NCBI RefSeq assembly: GCF_000758755.1
Contig: NZ_JRMV01000274.1
Location: 1 to 64,000 of the forward strand
Reading direction: 5' to 3'
DNA length: 64,000 bases
Source of the DNA: Actinomyces sp. S6-Spd3
Lineage (GTDB): Bacteria > Actinomycetota > Actinomycetes > Actinomycetales > Actinomycetaceae
Shown: positions 9,424 to 17,266 of the stretch, piece by piece
Layout: the number at the start of each line of letters is the position of its first letter
Numbering within the stretch: the stretch's first letter is position 1
Position numbers and translations under genes: made by a program
Notes under the pieces: generated by a model
The model's database searches: none
What the model was told of the DNA's origin: nothing
What the model saw: only the letters and a program-made list of their open reading frames with translations

Positions 9424-10274
9424 GAAAAATTCTTCGATCTGGCATCTTCCATACCCTTGCCCTGATCATTACAGCTCTATACGTTGTTCCTTTGGCCTCA
9501 ATTTTCTTGGTTGCCCTAGCCCCGGCAGATCGTGAATTACAGTTCGGTATCCCAGATGAATTCGCCTGGTCGAACTTCGCTGAAGCCATGCGTGCAGAGA
9601 ACTTCCCGCTCTTCTTCGCGAACTCGCTAGTCGTGTCCTTGGCCTCGACGGTACTTCAGGTCCTTTTATGCGCGATGGCTGGCTATGCGCTTGCAAAGAT
9701 GCCGATCCCGGGCAAGAAGACCATCATGCTCGTCCTCATTGCGCTCATCATTGTTCCGCCAGAAGTCATGATGGTCCCGCTTTTCGTTATCGTCACCCAC
9801 GTGCCCTTCGCGGGAGGTAACGACCTTTGGGGAAACGGTGGCTCTGGATTACTGGATACCTACGCGGCCTTGGTTGTTCCGCACGTCATTTCCGCACTGT
9901 GTATTTTCTTGATGCGCCAGTTCTACTTGGATCTTCCCGATGAACTGGGTGAATCGGCACGAGTCGATGGTGCAAGTGAAGGACGTATTTTCTGGCAGAT
10001 CTACACGCCCCTCGCGCTTCCAGCGGTTGCGGTCGTTTCGGTGCTTGCCTTCCAAGGAGCATGGAACGACTTCTTGTGGCCACTGGTATCCGTGAAATCA
10101 AACGATATGCGTACGCTCCAATTAGGACTCGCAGTGTTCTATCAAGAGAACTCAACTCAGTGGAGCCTGCTCATGGCAGCGGTCATTCTCATGACCTTGC
10201 CAATCGTCGTGATATTCCTCTTCGGTCAGCGCTACTTCACCGCCGGAGTCTCTGCTGGAGGTGTCAAGGAATGA
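9420..10274 (+). CDS. ABC sugar permease, MalG/UgpE type
   Basis: Second permease subunit, 284 residues and about six helices, overlapping the previous gene by the classic ATGA. Its EAA loop is ESARVDGASEGRIFWQIYTP. Ends in a MalG-like FGQRYFTAGVSAGGVKE tail, and its last four bases are the ATGA start of the sulfatase gene. Together with the two preceding genes it makes the importer lacking only its ATPase. Confidence 0.94.
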   Translation: MRKILRSGIFHTLALIITALYVVPLASIFLVALAPADRELQFGIPDEFAWSNFAEAMRAENFPLFFANSLVVSLASTVLQVLLCAMAGYALAKMPIPGKKTIMLVLIALIIVPPEVMMVPLFVIVTHVPFAGGNDLWGNGGSGLLDTYAALVVPHVISALCIFLMRQFYLDLPDELGESARVDGASEGRIFWQIYTPLALPAVAVVSVLAFQGAWNDFLWPLVSVKSNDMRTLQLGLAVFYQENSTQWSLLMAAVILMTLPIVVIFLFGQRYFTAGVSAGGVKE

Positions 10275-11728
10275 GCCTGCGTCCCAATATCCTGCTCTTT
10301 CTCACTGACGATCAGGGTCCGTGGGCGCTTCCGTGGATCACGCCTGAACTGCGCATGCCCGCCTTGGAAAAATTCGCCTCGGAGGCGTATGTCTTCACGC
10401 AGATGCACACGCCCTCACCGGTGTGTTCTCCGGCGCGCGCATCGATCCTCACTGGAACCATGCCCTCCACTCACGGTGTGCACGATTGGCTCACGGGGAC
10501 TCGGCATCCTCGCGCTCATCCCGACACCTACCTTGACCATCTCGAAACTCTCCCGCAGATTCTTCATCGCTCGGGTTACACCTGCGCACTGAGTGGCAAG
10601 TGGCACCTAGGAGACTCTTGCGAGCCTGCACCGGGATTCTCCTCTTGGTACGCGCATCGCTACGGGGGCGGCCCATACATGGGGGCGCCGATTTGGAAAG
10701 ATGGTCACGAGGCCGAGGAGGAGTTGTACTTCACCGATGCAGTTGGCGTCCATGCCCTCGAGTTCCTTCGCACGCGAGCGGCCGAGACGAGTGGAAGCAG
10801 TGAAAAGAAACCTTTCTTCCTCTTTGCTGCGACAACGGCTCCGCACGATCCGTGGGGAGAAGACCAGCATCCCGATGAACTCCTCGACATTTACGAAGAC
10901 GAGGAATTCCCTTCGATTCCACGAGAGGAACCCCATCCTTGGGCCGATTACCAACGGGTACATCAATTCTCTGATGCCTATCGAGATCCCGTTCCTTCGC
11001 TTCGTGGCTACTGTGCTGCGCTCAGCGGAGTCGATCGGGTGTTCGGCGCCCTCGCCGATGAGCTCAAGAAACAGGGGGAGTGGGAAAACACGATCGTGAT
11101 CTTCATGTCTGATAACGGCTTCTCTTGTGGGCATCACGGAATCTGGGGAAAGGGAAACGGTACTTTTCCACTGAACTTCTGGGATAACTCCGTACGAGTT
11201 CCCTTCCTGATTCGAATTCCCGAGGCCGTCGCCGCTTCCGTCGGTATTGATCCGCAGCGTGGTCGTGGGTATGCCTCGCCGGTCGAGGAACTAATTTCTA
11301 GCCTCAATTTGTTCACGAGCTTGTGTGAATTGGCCGGGGTTGAATGCGCGGATGATCAACGCCGGGGCGAAGGCACACTGGTCGATATCCTTCGAGGCAA
11401 GTCGGGCAGCGAGTCTGTCGCAGTTTTCGATGAATATGGAGCCGCACGAATGATCCGACGTGGGATGCTCAAATACGTCTGGCGTGAAGAAGGACCAGAG
11501 GAACTTTACGACCTCGAATGCGATCCCGATGAACGCCGCAATCTCATCGATGATCCGACCTACAGTGGAATTCAATCCGAGTTGAGAAACGAGCTTGACC
11601 ATTGGTTTGAGGCCCATGAGGATCCACGATTTTCCGGTATTGGTCTGGATGTTACTGGCCTTGGCCAGATCATGCCCCTGTGGCGCTCCCGCGAAACAGA
11701 GGCCTTCGTCCAATTCGGTGAGGAATAG
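10271..11728 (+). CDS. Cysteine-type sulfatase, cytoplasmic
   Basis: Hydrolyses a sulfate ester; member of the type I (alkaline-phosphatase superfamily) sulfatases. The N-terminal metal-binding motif is LLFLTDDQG (D13, D14), and the formylglycine site is CSPAR with Cys52, which a maturase (FGE or anSME, not in this window) must convert. A later metal motif is SDNGFSCGHHG. 485 residues with no signal peptide. Start ATG 10271 overlaps the permease stop as ATGA; in-frame upstream codons lie inside the permease gene and are ignored. Tight coupling to an importer implies that the sulfated substrate is desulfated after uptake. Substrate unknown. Confidence 0.93.
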   Translation: MSLRPNILLFLTDDQGPWALPWITPELRMPALEKFASEAYVFTQMHTPSPVCSPARASILTGTMPSTHGVHDWLTGTRHPRAHPDTYLDHLETLPQILHRSGYTCALSGKWHLGDSCEPAPGFSSWYAHRYGGGPYMGAPIWKDGHEAEEELYFTDAVGVHALEFLRTRAAETSGSSEKKPFFLFAATTAPHDPWGEDQHPDELLDIYEDEEFPSIPREEPHPWADYQRVHQFSDAYRDPVPSLRGYCAALSGVDRVFGALADELKKQGEWENTIVIFMSDNGFSCGHHGIWGKGNGTFPLNFWDNSVRVPFLIRIPEAVAASVGIDPQRGRGYASPVEELISSLNLFTSLCELAGVECADDQRRGEGTLVDILRGKSGSESVAVFDEYGAARMIRRGMLKYVWREEGPEELYDLECDPDERRNLIDDPTYSGIQSELRNELDHWFEAHEDPRFSGIGLDVTGLGQIMPLWRSRETEAFVQFGEE

Positions 11729-11760
11729 AAACACCATTTCGGACATTTCCGGCAGGTGAA

Positions 11761-11800
11761 GTGAGCGCGGGTGCGGCGTATGATCCACACCCGCGCTCAC
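11761..11800. terminator. Inverted repeat after the sulfatase operon
   Basis: Perfect 13-bp inverted repeat, GTGAGCGCGGGTG (11761-11773) and its complement (11788-11800), with a 14-nt loop. There is no T-run, so it may terminate the sulfatase transcript or act as an operator for the next gene. Confidence 0.55.
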
Positions 11801-11820
11801 TCTACGTTAGGGTTAATAAC

Positions 11821-12855
11821 GTGACACCCAGCCCTCAGCCCATGCCCCCGATGCGCCTCATTCGCGCAGGTGGCGCTCTCGTGTGGCGCTTTCGCGACCC
11901 CGCACGACCGATCATTCCCGGGGAAGTGCTGGATGAACGAGACATCGAAGTCCTGCTGGTTCACCGTCCCCAGTACCACGATTGGTCGTGGCCCAAGGGA
12001 AAGATTGAGGGTAAAGAAACTATTCCCGTCGCAGCAGTGCGCGAGGTCGAAGAAGAAACCGGCCACGTCATCCGCCTCGGTGCGCCACTGACTACCCAGC
12101 GCTACCGCCTCGGCTCAGGGCAGACCAAGGAAGTGCGCTACTGGGTGGGAACGCTGATGGAAAGTGACGGGGGAAAGGACGACGGCCTCGTCCACCTGCG
12201 CAAACCCGTCCACCGTGCACCCTCGCGCGAAATCGACCAAACACAGTGGATGACGACTTCTCGCGCTCACGATCTTCTAACGCGGCGCGGGGACCGGCGC
12301 CTGTTGACAGAACTTGTCATGCGAGGCCGCAGCGGCGAACTCGTTACAACCGCGCTGGCACTGCTTCCTCATGCGCGCACGGTTTCTGCTCAACAGTGGG
12401 AGGGAGACGAGGAGACTCGGCCCCTGTCGCGTGTTGGCGTGCGAGAAGCCCTCGAGCTGGTCGATCTGCTCTCGTCTTACGGTGTGCGCCGGGCAATGGC
12501 GACCTCGAGTGCGCGGACCCGCCAGACCTTGGGGCCGTGGGCTGCACTCGCGGGAGTTGACATCGAGGCGCTTCCCTCGCGCGCCGCTGGAGTGAATTCC
12601 CCTTCCTCTGACGAGGCCTTCGCTCGCGCGCTCATTAGTGACAGCGAACCACGGGTCCTATGTGCGCCGCGAAGCATGCTTCCCGGGATTTTTGACGTAT
12701 TTCGGCAGTTCACGCCTTCGGGTGTGCGCATGAATTTTCCGCTCGATGCCAGAGAACTTTCGGCCTCGGAGATGGTTATTTTGCACACCGTTGTGCATGG
12801 GGGACAGGTTCGTGTCCTTGATGTTGAAAGGCATGCGCCCAGGACCGGAGAGTAG
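11821..12855 (+). CDS. MutT1-like Nudix hydrolase fused to a degenerate histidine-phosphatase domain
   Basis: 344-residue two-domain protein like mycobacterial MutT1. A canonical Nudix box lies near residue 60-82: G(x5)E(x7)REVEEETG. The C-terminal half has the length and layout of a histidine-phosphatase domain, but where the family has RHG/RHA this protein has PHART, so the first catalytic Arg is replaced while His remains. A second block SSARTRQT keeps the conserved Ser/Arg/Thr pattern. The start is taken as GTG 11821; ATG 11842 or 11851 are alternatives. Likely cleans up oxidised or diadenosine nucleotides. Confidence 0.85.
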   Translation: MTPSPQPMPPMRLIRAGGALVWRFRDPARPIIPGEVLDERDIEVLLVHRPQYHDWSWPKGKIEGKETIPVAAVREVEEETGHVIRLGAPLTTQRYRLGSGQTKEVRYWVGTLMESDGGKDDGLVHLRKPVHRAPSREIDQTQWMTTSRAHDLLTRRGDRRLLTELVMRGRSGELVTTALALLPHARTVSAQQWEGDEETRPLSRVGVREALELVDLLSSYGVRRAMATSSARTRQTLGPWAALAGVDIEALPSRAAGVNSPSSDEAFARALISDSEPRVLCAPRSMLPGIFDVFRQFTPSGVRMNFPLDARELSASEMVILHTVVHGGQVRVLDVERHAPRTGE

Positions 12856-12859
12856 CGGT

Positions 12860-13297
12860 CTAATACGCTGAGTCGTGGATTGAGCCGCTCAGGGTTTGTT
12901 GGCCGTTTGCTGCTGCGAGGCAGACGATCTGTCGGTCGCCGCGCTCCCACGATTCGCGGCTTGGGGCAAGCCAGAGCAGATCAAGAGCAGAATCCTCAGC
13001 AGGGATCCCAACGTAGGACCGGAAAGCCAATTCGCACTCGCGGCGAGCGTCCGTTTCAAGTTGTGCGGCCTCGGGGAAATTTGCGCCCGCAACCGTTGGT
13101 AGCGCGATCACTTCAGCTTGGTGAGGGCGAGAGCAAGAGACGGTTTCCAGGGAATAGGCGCTTGTCGTTGGAGGAACCTGAACGCAGGCGCCGACCGACA
13201 GGCGCATCACTGACGAAAAACCGCACCCGCTCAGTGTGCCTGCCCCCAAAACACAGGCAAGCACACCGAGACAGATGCGGTTAAAAAAGGACTTCAC
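12860..13297 (-). CDS. Septum-formation family lipoprotein
   Basis: Short secreted protein of 145 residues. The N-terminus has a hydrophobic signal ending in lipobox LSGC. The mature part has paired cysteines and the pattern VSCSRPHQAEVIAL, typical of the actinobacterial septum-formation domain (Septum_form). GTG 13297 was chosen because it gives a proper signal peptide and begins 13 nt after the pit stop; the Shine-Dalgarno is weak. Probably cotranscribed behind DUF47-pit. Molecular function is unknown for the family. Confidence 0.72.
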   Translation of the reverse strand: MKSFFNRICLGVLACVLGAGTLSGCGFSSVMRLSVGACVQVPPTTSAYSLETVSCSRPHQAEVIALPTVAGANFPEAAQLETDARRECELAFRSYVGIPAEDSALDLLWLAPSRESWERGDRQIVCLAAANGQQTLSGSIHDSAY

Positions 13298-13310
13298 TCG
13301 ATCGAGGGTA

Positions 13311-14372
13311 CTAGACGCCAACGATGAGTGCGCAGATCCAGTAGACGATTCCAGACACAACAGCAGCTGCTGGCAAGGTCAGGAACCATGCCGTCACGAT
13401 CGAACCTGCAACACCCCAGCGCACGGCGGAGAACCGTTTCGTACATCCCACACCCATAATCGACGTCGATACGACCTGCGTCGTTGAAATCGGGGCGTGG
13501 ACAACGTAGGAGCACAGGTAGAGGATCGATGAGGAGACCGCTTCTGAGACAAAGCCTCGTGCGGGGTCAAGATCGATGATCTTTCGGCCGATGGTACGCA
13601 TGATGCGTCCGCCGCCAGCCATTGTCCCCAAAGAAATTGCCAAGGCTCCGGAAATCTTGACCCACAGGGGGACCGTCATGTCTCCGGTTACCGGATCGTA
13701 GATCTGGTGTGTTTCGCCGTAGCCGCCGGCAAGAAGAGCCATGACGATAATGCCCATGGTCTTCTGCGCGTCTTGGATACCATGTCCCAGCGCCATAGCC
13801 GCAGAGGAAAAACGCTGGGCAGCGCGGAAGCGACGCATGGTGCGGTGGTATTGAGCATTGCGCAAAAGGAAGAGAACGAGGCGCATGACGATGTAGCCGA
13901 CAACGAAACCGATGATTGGTGAAGCAAACATCGGAATGATGACGGACTTAACGATTCCCCACCAGTACACGGCTGTGCCGCTCATCAAACCTGCACCAAC
14001 CATGCCACCGATAAGTGCGTGAGAGGATGAAGAAGGCAGACCAAACCACCACGTAATGAGGTTCCAAATACACGCGCCTAGGAGGGCTGCAAGGATGATG
14101 ACCAGGCCCTTTTGCTGCATTTCCACCTGAGTGGATTCAGCGTATGGGCTGATGGAGATGATTCCCTCGCCAATTGTTTTCGCGACTGCGGTCCCCATCA
14201 TCGCGCCGAGAATGTTCATGACTGCTGCCATAAGCAAGGCGGCGCGAGGCGTCCAGGCTTTTGTGGAAACCGAAGTGGCGATCGCGTTTGCTGCGTCGTG
14301 GAAGCCGTTGGTGTAGCTGAAGAACAGGGCAACGGCGATGACGACGCAAACCAGGATCAGGTTAAGATCCAC
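13311..14372 (-). CDS. pitA: Low-affinity inorganic phosphate transporter, Pit family
   Basis: Proton- or cation-coupled phosphate symporter, 353 residues, about ten membrane helices. The PiT signature is present twice: FSYTNGFHDAANAIATSVST near the N-terminus and, after a central hydrophilic loop, SLGTMAGGGRIMRTIGRKI plus the ISTTQVVST block. GTG 14372 begins 3 nt after the DUF47 gene, so the two are one operon. The DUF47 (PhoU-like) partner is commonly paired with Pit and thought to regulate it. Confidence 0.94.
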   Translation of the reverse strand: MDLNLILVCVVIAVALFFSYTNGFHDAANAIATSVSTKAWTPRAALLMAAVMNILGAMMGTAVAKTIGEGIISISPYAESTQVEMQQKGLVIILAALLGACIWNLITWWFGLPSSSSHALIGGMVGAGLMSGTAVYWWGIVKSVIIPMFASPIIGFVVGYIVMRLVLFLLRNAQYHRTMRRFRAAQRFSSAAMALGHGIQDAQKTMGIIVMALLAGGYGETHQIYDPVTGDMTVPLWVKISGALAISLGTMAGGGRIMRTIGRKIIDLDPARGFVSEAVSSSILYLCSYVVHAPISTTQVVSTSIMGVGCTKRFSAVRWGVAGSIVTAWFLTLPAAAVVSGIVYWICALIVGV

Positions 14373-14375
14373 GAC

Positions 14376-15008
14376 TCAGGATTCCTTCAGTGCGAGGGAC
14401 TCGATGATATTTGCCAAGTGCTCGAAAGCATCAGCGCAGGCTTCCAAGCTTTCGACAACATCCTTGAGCTTGATGATCGTGATGGGGTCGAGGCCGGAGT
14501 CAAAAAGAGTCGTCAGGGCACGGCGGTAGGTGAGGTCGCCTTCGTTTTCGAGGCGGTTGATCTCGATCCAGTAATCGCGCATGTCGACGGGAGACTTCAG
14601 CGCCGGCATGTTCTGCGCGGTCAGTTCTGCGCAGTGGGTGAGAACCGCGATCTGCGACTTGAGGAGGGTCAGGATCTCCTCGGGAATGTTAGTAATGCCG
14701 TACAGGACCAAGAGGTCACCGGCCTCGTCGATGAAGTCCATGCAATCATCGAGGTGAGCGGCCAGGGACTGAAGATCCTCGCGGTCAAAGGGGGTAATAA
14801 AGGACGAATTAATGCGCTGGAAGATCTCGTGATTGAGTTCATCGCATTGGTGTTCAACGCCGTGAAGCTGATCGCGAAGTGCGACTCGCTCTTCGGGGGA
14901 AGCAGCGTAGATTTGAGCAAGAATTTCGACGCCCGCAACGAGCTTGTCTGCTTGCTGGGTGAAGAATTCAAAGAAATTTGGGCCCTGCGTTCTGTTGCGG
15001 ATCCCCAT
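14376..15008 (-). CDS. DUF47 (PhoU-like) phosphate transport regulator
   Basis: Soluble helical protein, 210 residues, of the DUF47/TIGR00153 family that accompanies Pit transporters. Metal-binding E/D-rich helices are visible (EHQCDELNHEI; HLDDCMDFIDEAGDL). ATG 15008 is preceded by GGAGG (15015-15019), and the frame upstream of it is not used. It lies immediately upstream of the phosphate transporter. Structural homologues resemble PhoU; a regulatory role is inferred from the family. Confidence 0.92.
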   Translation of the reverse strand: MGIRNRTQGPNFFEFFTQQADKLVAGVEILAQIYAASPEERVALRDQLHGVEHQCDELNHEIFQRINSSFITPFDREDLQSLAAHLDDCMDFIDEAGDLLVLYGITNIPEEILTLLKSQIAVLTHCAELTAQNMPALKSPVDMRDYWIEINRLENEGDLTYRRALTTLFDSGLDPITIIKLKDVVESLEACADAFEHLANIIESLALKES

Positions 15009-15312
15009 AATGTTCCTCCGATTGTGTTGAGATTGCCTCAAGGCAATCGTCATCCATTACACACTGCATATTCAAGTTCACCGAGGCAGGAACTTCTTGC
15101 TGAGTAGTGTGTCTATTGCCACATTATGCCCGAAAGCTCGGATCTCTCGGGAAAACTTGGGCATTCCGTCGCCAAAGTTGACGCATTTGTCAGAATTTTC
15201 AGCCCAAAAGGGACCTATCGCCCGCGCAAATGCCGGTGTGGTGAGAGATGATTAGAGACGTAGATCGGGGCGTGACCGCGCCCCAGAATCACCGAGTGCC
15301 TCAGGAGGCAAA
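15009..15312. other. Divergent intergenic region, DUF47-pit / pckG
   Basis: 304 bases with no credible ORF. It must carry promoters for both transcripts and the AGGAGG ribosome site of pckG (15303-15308). I could not assign -10/-35 boxes with confidence and saw no riboswitch-like fold. Confidence 0.6.
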
Positions 15313-17151
15313 ATGTCCGTGACCGAACAGGATGTGCGTGCAGCCGCTCCGGCAAACGCTCCCGAAGATGTCATCAAGTGGGTTGCTGAAATTGCAGCGC
15401 TGACCACCCCTGATCGTGTGGAGTTCGCTGACGGCTCCCAGGAAGAGTGGGATCGCCTCACTTCTCAGATGGTTGAGAGCGGCATGTTCACCAAGCTGAA
15501 CGAAGAGAAGCGCCCCAACTGCTTCCTCGCCCGTTCCAAGCCCTCTGACGTTGCGCGTGTTGAGTCTCGTACCTTCATCTGCTGTGAGAAGGAAGAAGAC
15601 GCAGGCCCGACCAACCACTGGGCAGACCCCAAGGAAATGAAGGCAACCCTGCACGAGAAGTTCACGGGTGCCATGAAGGGCCGCACCATGTACGTGGTTC
15701 CCTTCTCCATGGGTCCTCTGGGTGGCCCCATCTCCCAGCTCGGCGTTGAGATCACCGACTCTCCCTACGTCGTTGTCAACATGCGCATCATGACCCGTAT
15801 GGGTGCGGCTGCCATGGACCTCATCAATGAGGGCCGCGTGTGGGTTCCCGCCGTTCACTCCGTCGGCGCTCCGCTGGAGCCCGGTCAGGAAGATTCCAGC
15901 TGGCCCTGCAACGACGAGAAGTACATCACCCACTTCCCCGAGACCAACGAAATTTGGTCCTTCGGCTCCGGTTACGGCGGCAACGCGCTGCTGGGCAAGA
16001 AGTGCTTCGCACTGCGTATCGCTTCGACCATGGCACGCCGCGACGGCTGGATGGCAGAGCACATGCTCGTCCTGCGCCTGACCCGCGAGTCCACAGGCCA
16101 GCAGTTCCACGTCACCGCTGCATTCCCAAGCGCCTGTGGCAAGACCAACCTCGCCATGCTCCAGCCCACCATCCCCGGCTACAAGGTCGAGACCGTGGGT
16201 GACGACATCGCTTGGATGCGTCCGGGTGCAGATGGCCGCCTGCGCGCCATCAACCCCGAGGCAGGCTTCTTCGGTGTTGCACCGGGAACCTCCTACCAGA
16301 CCAACCCCATGGCAATGGAGACCGCAAAGGCCAACTCCATCTTCACCAACGTTGCACTGACCGACGATGGCGATGTGTGGTGGGAAGGCATCGACGGTGA
16401 AGTTCCGGCTCACCTGATCGACTGGCACGGCAACGACTGGACCCCCGAGTCCGGCGAAAAGGCTGCTCACCCGAACAGCCGCTTTACCGTTCCCGCCTCT
16501 CAGTGCCCCATCATCTGCCCCGACTGGGAAGCACCCGAGGGCGTCGCCATTGACGCGATCCTCTTCGGTGGCCGCCGCGCCACCAACGTGCCGCTGGTCG
16601 CCGAGCAGTACGAGCCCGCACACGGCGTGTTTATCGGTGCTTCCGTTGCATCCGAGGTCACCGCTGCTGCAACCGACGTCAAGGCCGGTTCGCTGCGTCA
16701 CGACCCCTTCGCCATGCTGCCCTTCTGTGGCTACAACATGGCCGACTACTGGGGCCACTGGCTCGAGATGCAGGACAAGCTGGGCGAGAACTTCCCCAAG
16801 GTCTACCAGGTCAACTGGTTCCGTAAGGACGAAGACGGCAACTTCATGTGGCCCGGATACGGCGATAACTCCCGTGTTCTGGACTGGATCGTTCGCCGTG
16901 CAGCTGGTGAGGTCGAGGCAATCGACGGTGTCACCGGTCGCTACCCCCACTTCGAGGACTTCAACCTCGATGGCCTGGACATCGACGAGGCCAAGTGGGC
17001 CAAGCTCTTTGCGATCGACCCCGACGCATGGGCAGCCGAAATGGACGACACCGAGGAATACTTCTCGCAGTTCGGTGACAAGCTCCCCGCAGCTATCACC
17101 GAGCAGCTCGCGAAGTTCCGCGCTCGTATCGCTGCTGCAAAGCAGGCCTGA
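15313..17151 (+). CDS. pckG: Phosphoenolpyruvate carboxykinase (GTP)
   Basis: Interconverts oxaloacetate + GTP and PEP + CO2 + GDP; links the TCA cycle to glycolysis or gluconeogenesis. 612 residues, the usual length of the GTP-dependent family. The kinase-1a loop FPSACGKTN is near residue 270-280, and the GTP-PEPCK active-site region [12 protein letters not shown] follows near residue 415. ATG 15313 has AGGAGG just upstream. Codon use is strongly biased toward C-ending codons compared with neighbours, which suggests high expression. Monocistronic, with a strong terminator behind it. Confidence 0.98.
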   Translation: MSVTEQDVRAAAPANAPEDVIKWVAEIAALTTPDRVEFADGSQEEWDRLTSQMVESGMFTKLNEEKRPNCFLARSKPSDVARVESRTFICCEKEEDAGPTNHWADPKEMKATLHEKFTGAMKGRTMYVVPFSMGPLGGPISQLGVEITDSPYVVVNMRIMTRMGAAAMDLINEGRVWVPAVHSVGAPLEPGQEDSSWPCNDEKYITHFPETNEIWSFGSGYGGNALLGKKCFALRIASTMARRDGWMAEHMLVLRLTRESTGQQFHVTAAFPSACGKTNLAMLQPTIPGYKVETVGDDIAWMRPGADGRLRAINPEAGFFGVAPGTSYQTNPMAMETAKANSIFTNVALTDDGDVWWEGIDGEVPAHLIDWHGNDWTPESGEKAAHPNSRFTVPASQCPIICPDWEAPEGVAIDAILFGGRRATNVPLVAEQYEPAHGVFIGASVASEVTAAATDVKAGSLRHDPFAMLPFCGYNMADYWGHWLEMQDKLGENFPKVYQVNWFRKDEDGNFMWPGYGDNSRVLDWIVRRAAGEVEAIDGVTGRYPHFEDFNLDGLDIDEAKWAKLFAIDPDAWAAEMDDTEEYFSQFGDKLPAAITEQLAKFRARIAAAKQA

Positions 17152-17172
17152 TAGCGTCTAGCTAGCATCAAG

Positions 17173-17216
17173 GCGGGTGGCTCCCCGAGAGGGGAGCCAC
17201 CCGCTTGTGTTTTATT
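17173..17216 (+). terminator. Rho-independent terminator of pckG
   Basis: 14-bp perfect stem, GCGGGTGGCTCCCC (17173-17186) and its complement (17191-17204), GAGA loop, then TTGTGTTTTATTT. Confidence 0.93.
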
Positions 17217-17266
17217 TGCCTCTATGTTTTAGAGTAGAAAAGGCTTTTTATAGGAAAGGATGGGGT

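Noticed and set aside
14112-15107. 331-codon plus-strand ORF
   Set aside because: It is antisense to pitA and the DUF47 gene, which have clear family motifs and a ribosome site; its composition is that of a shadow frame.
15301-16950. 549-codon minus-strand ORF
   Set aside because: Antisense to pckG, which is unmistakable; shadow caused by C-ending codon bias.
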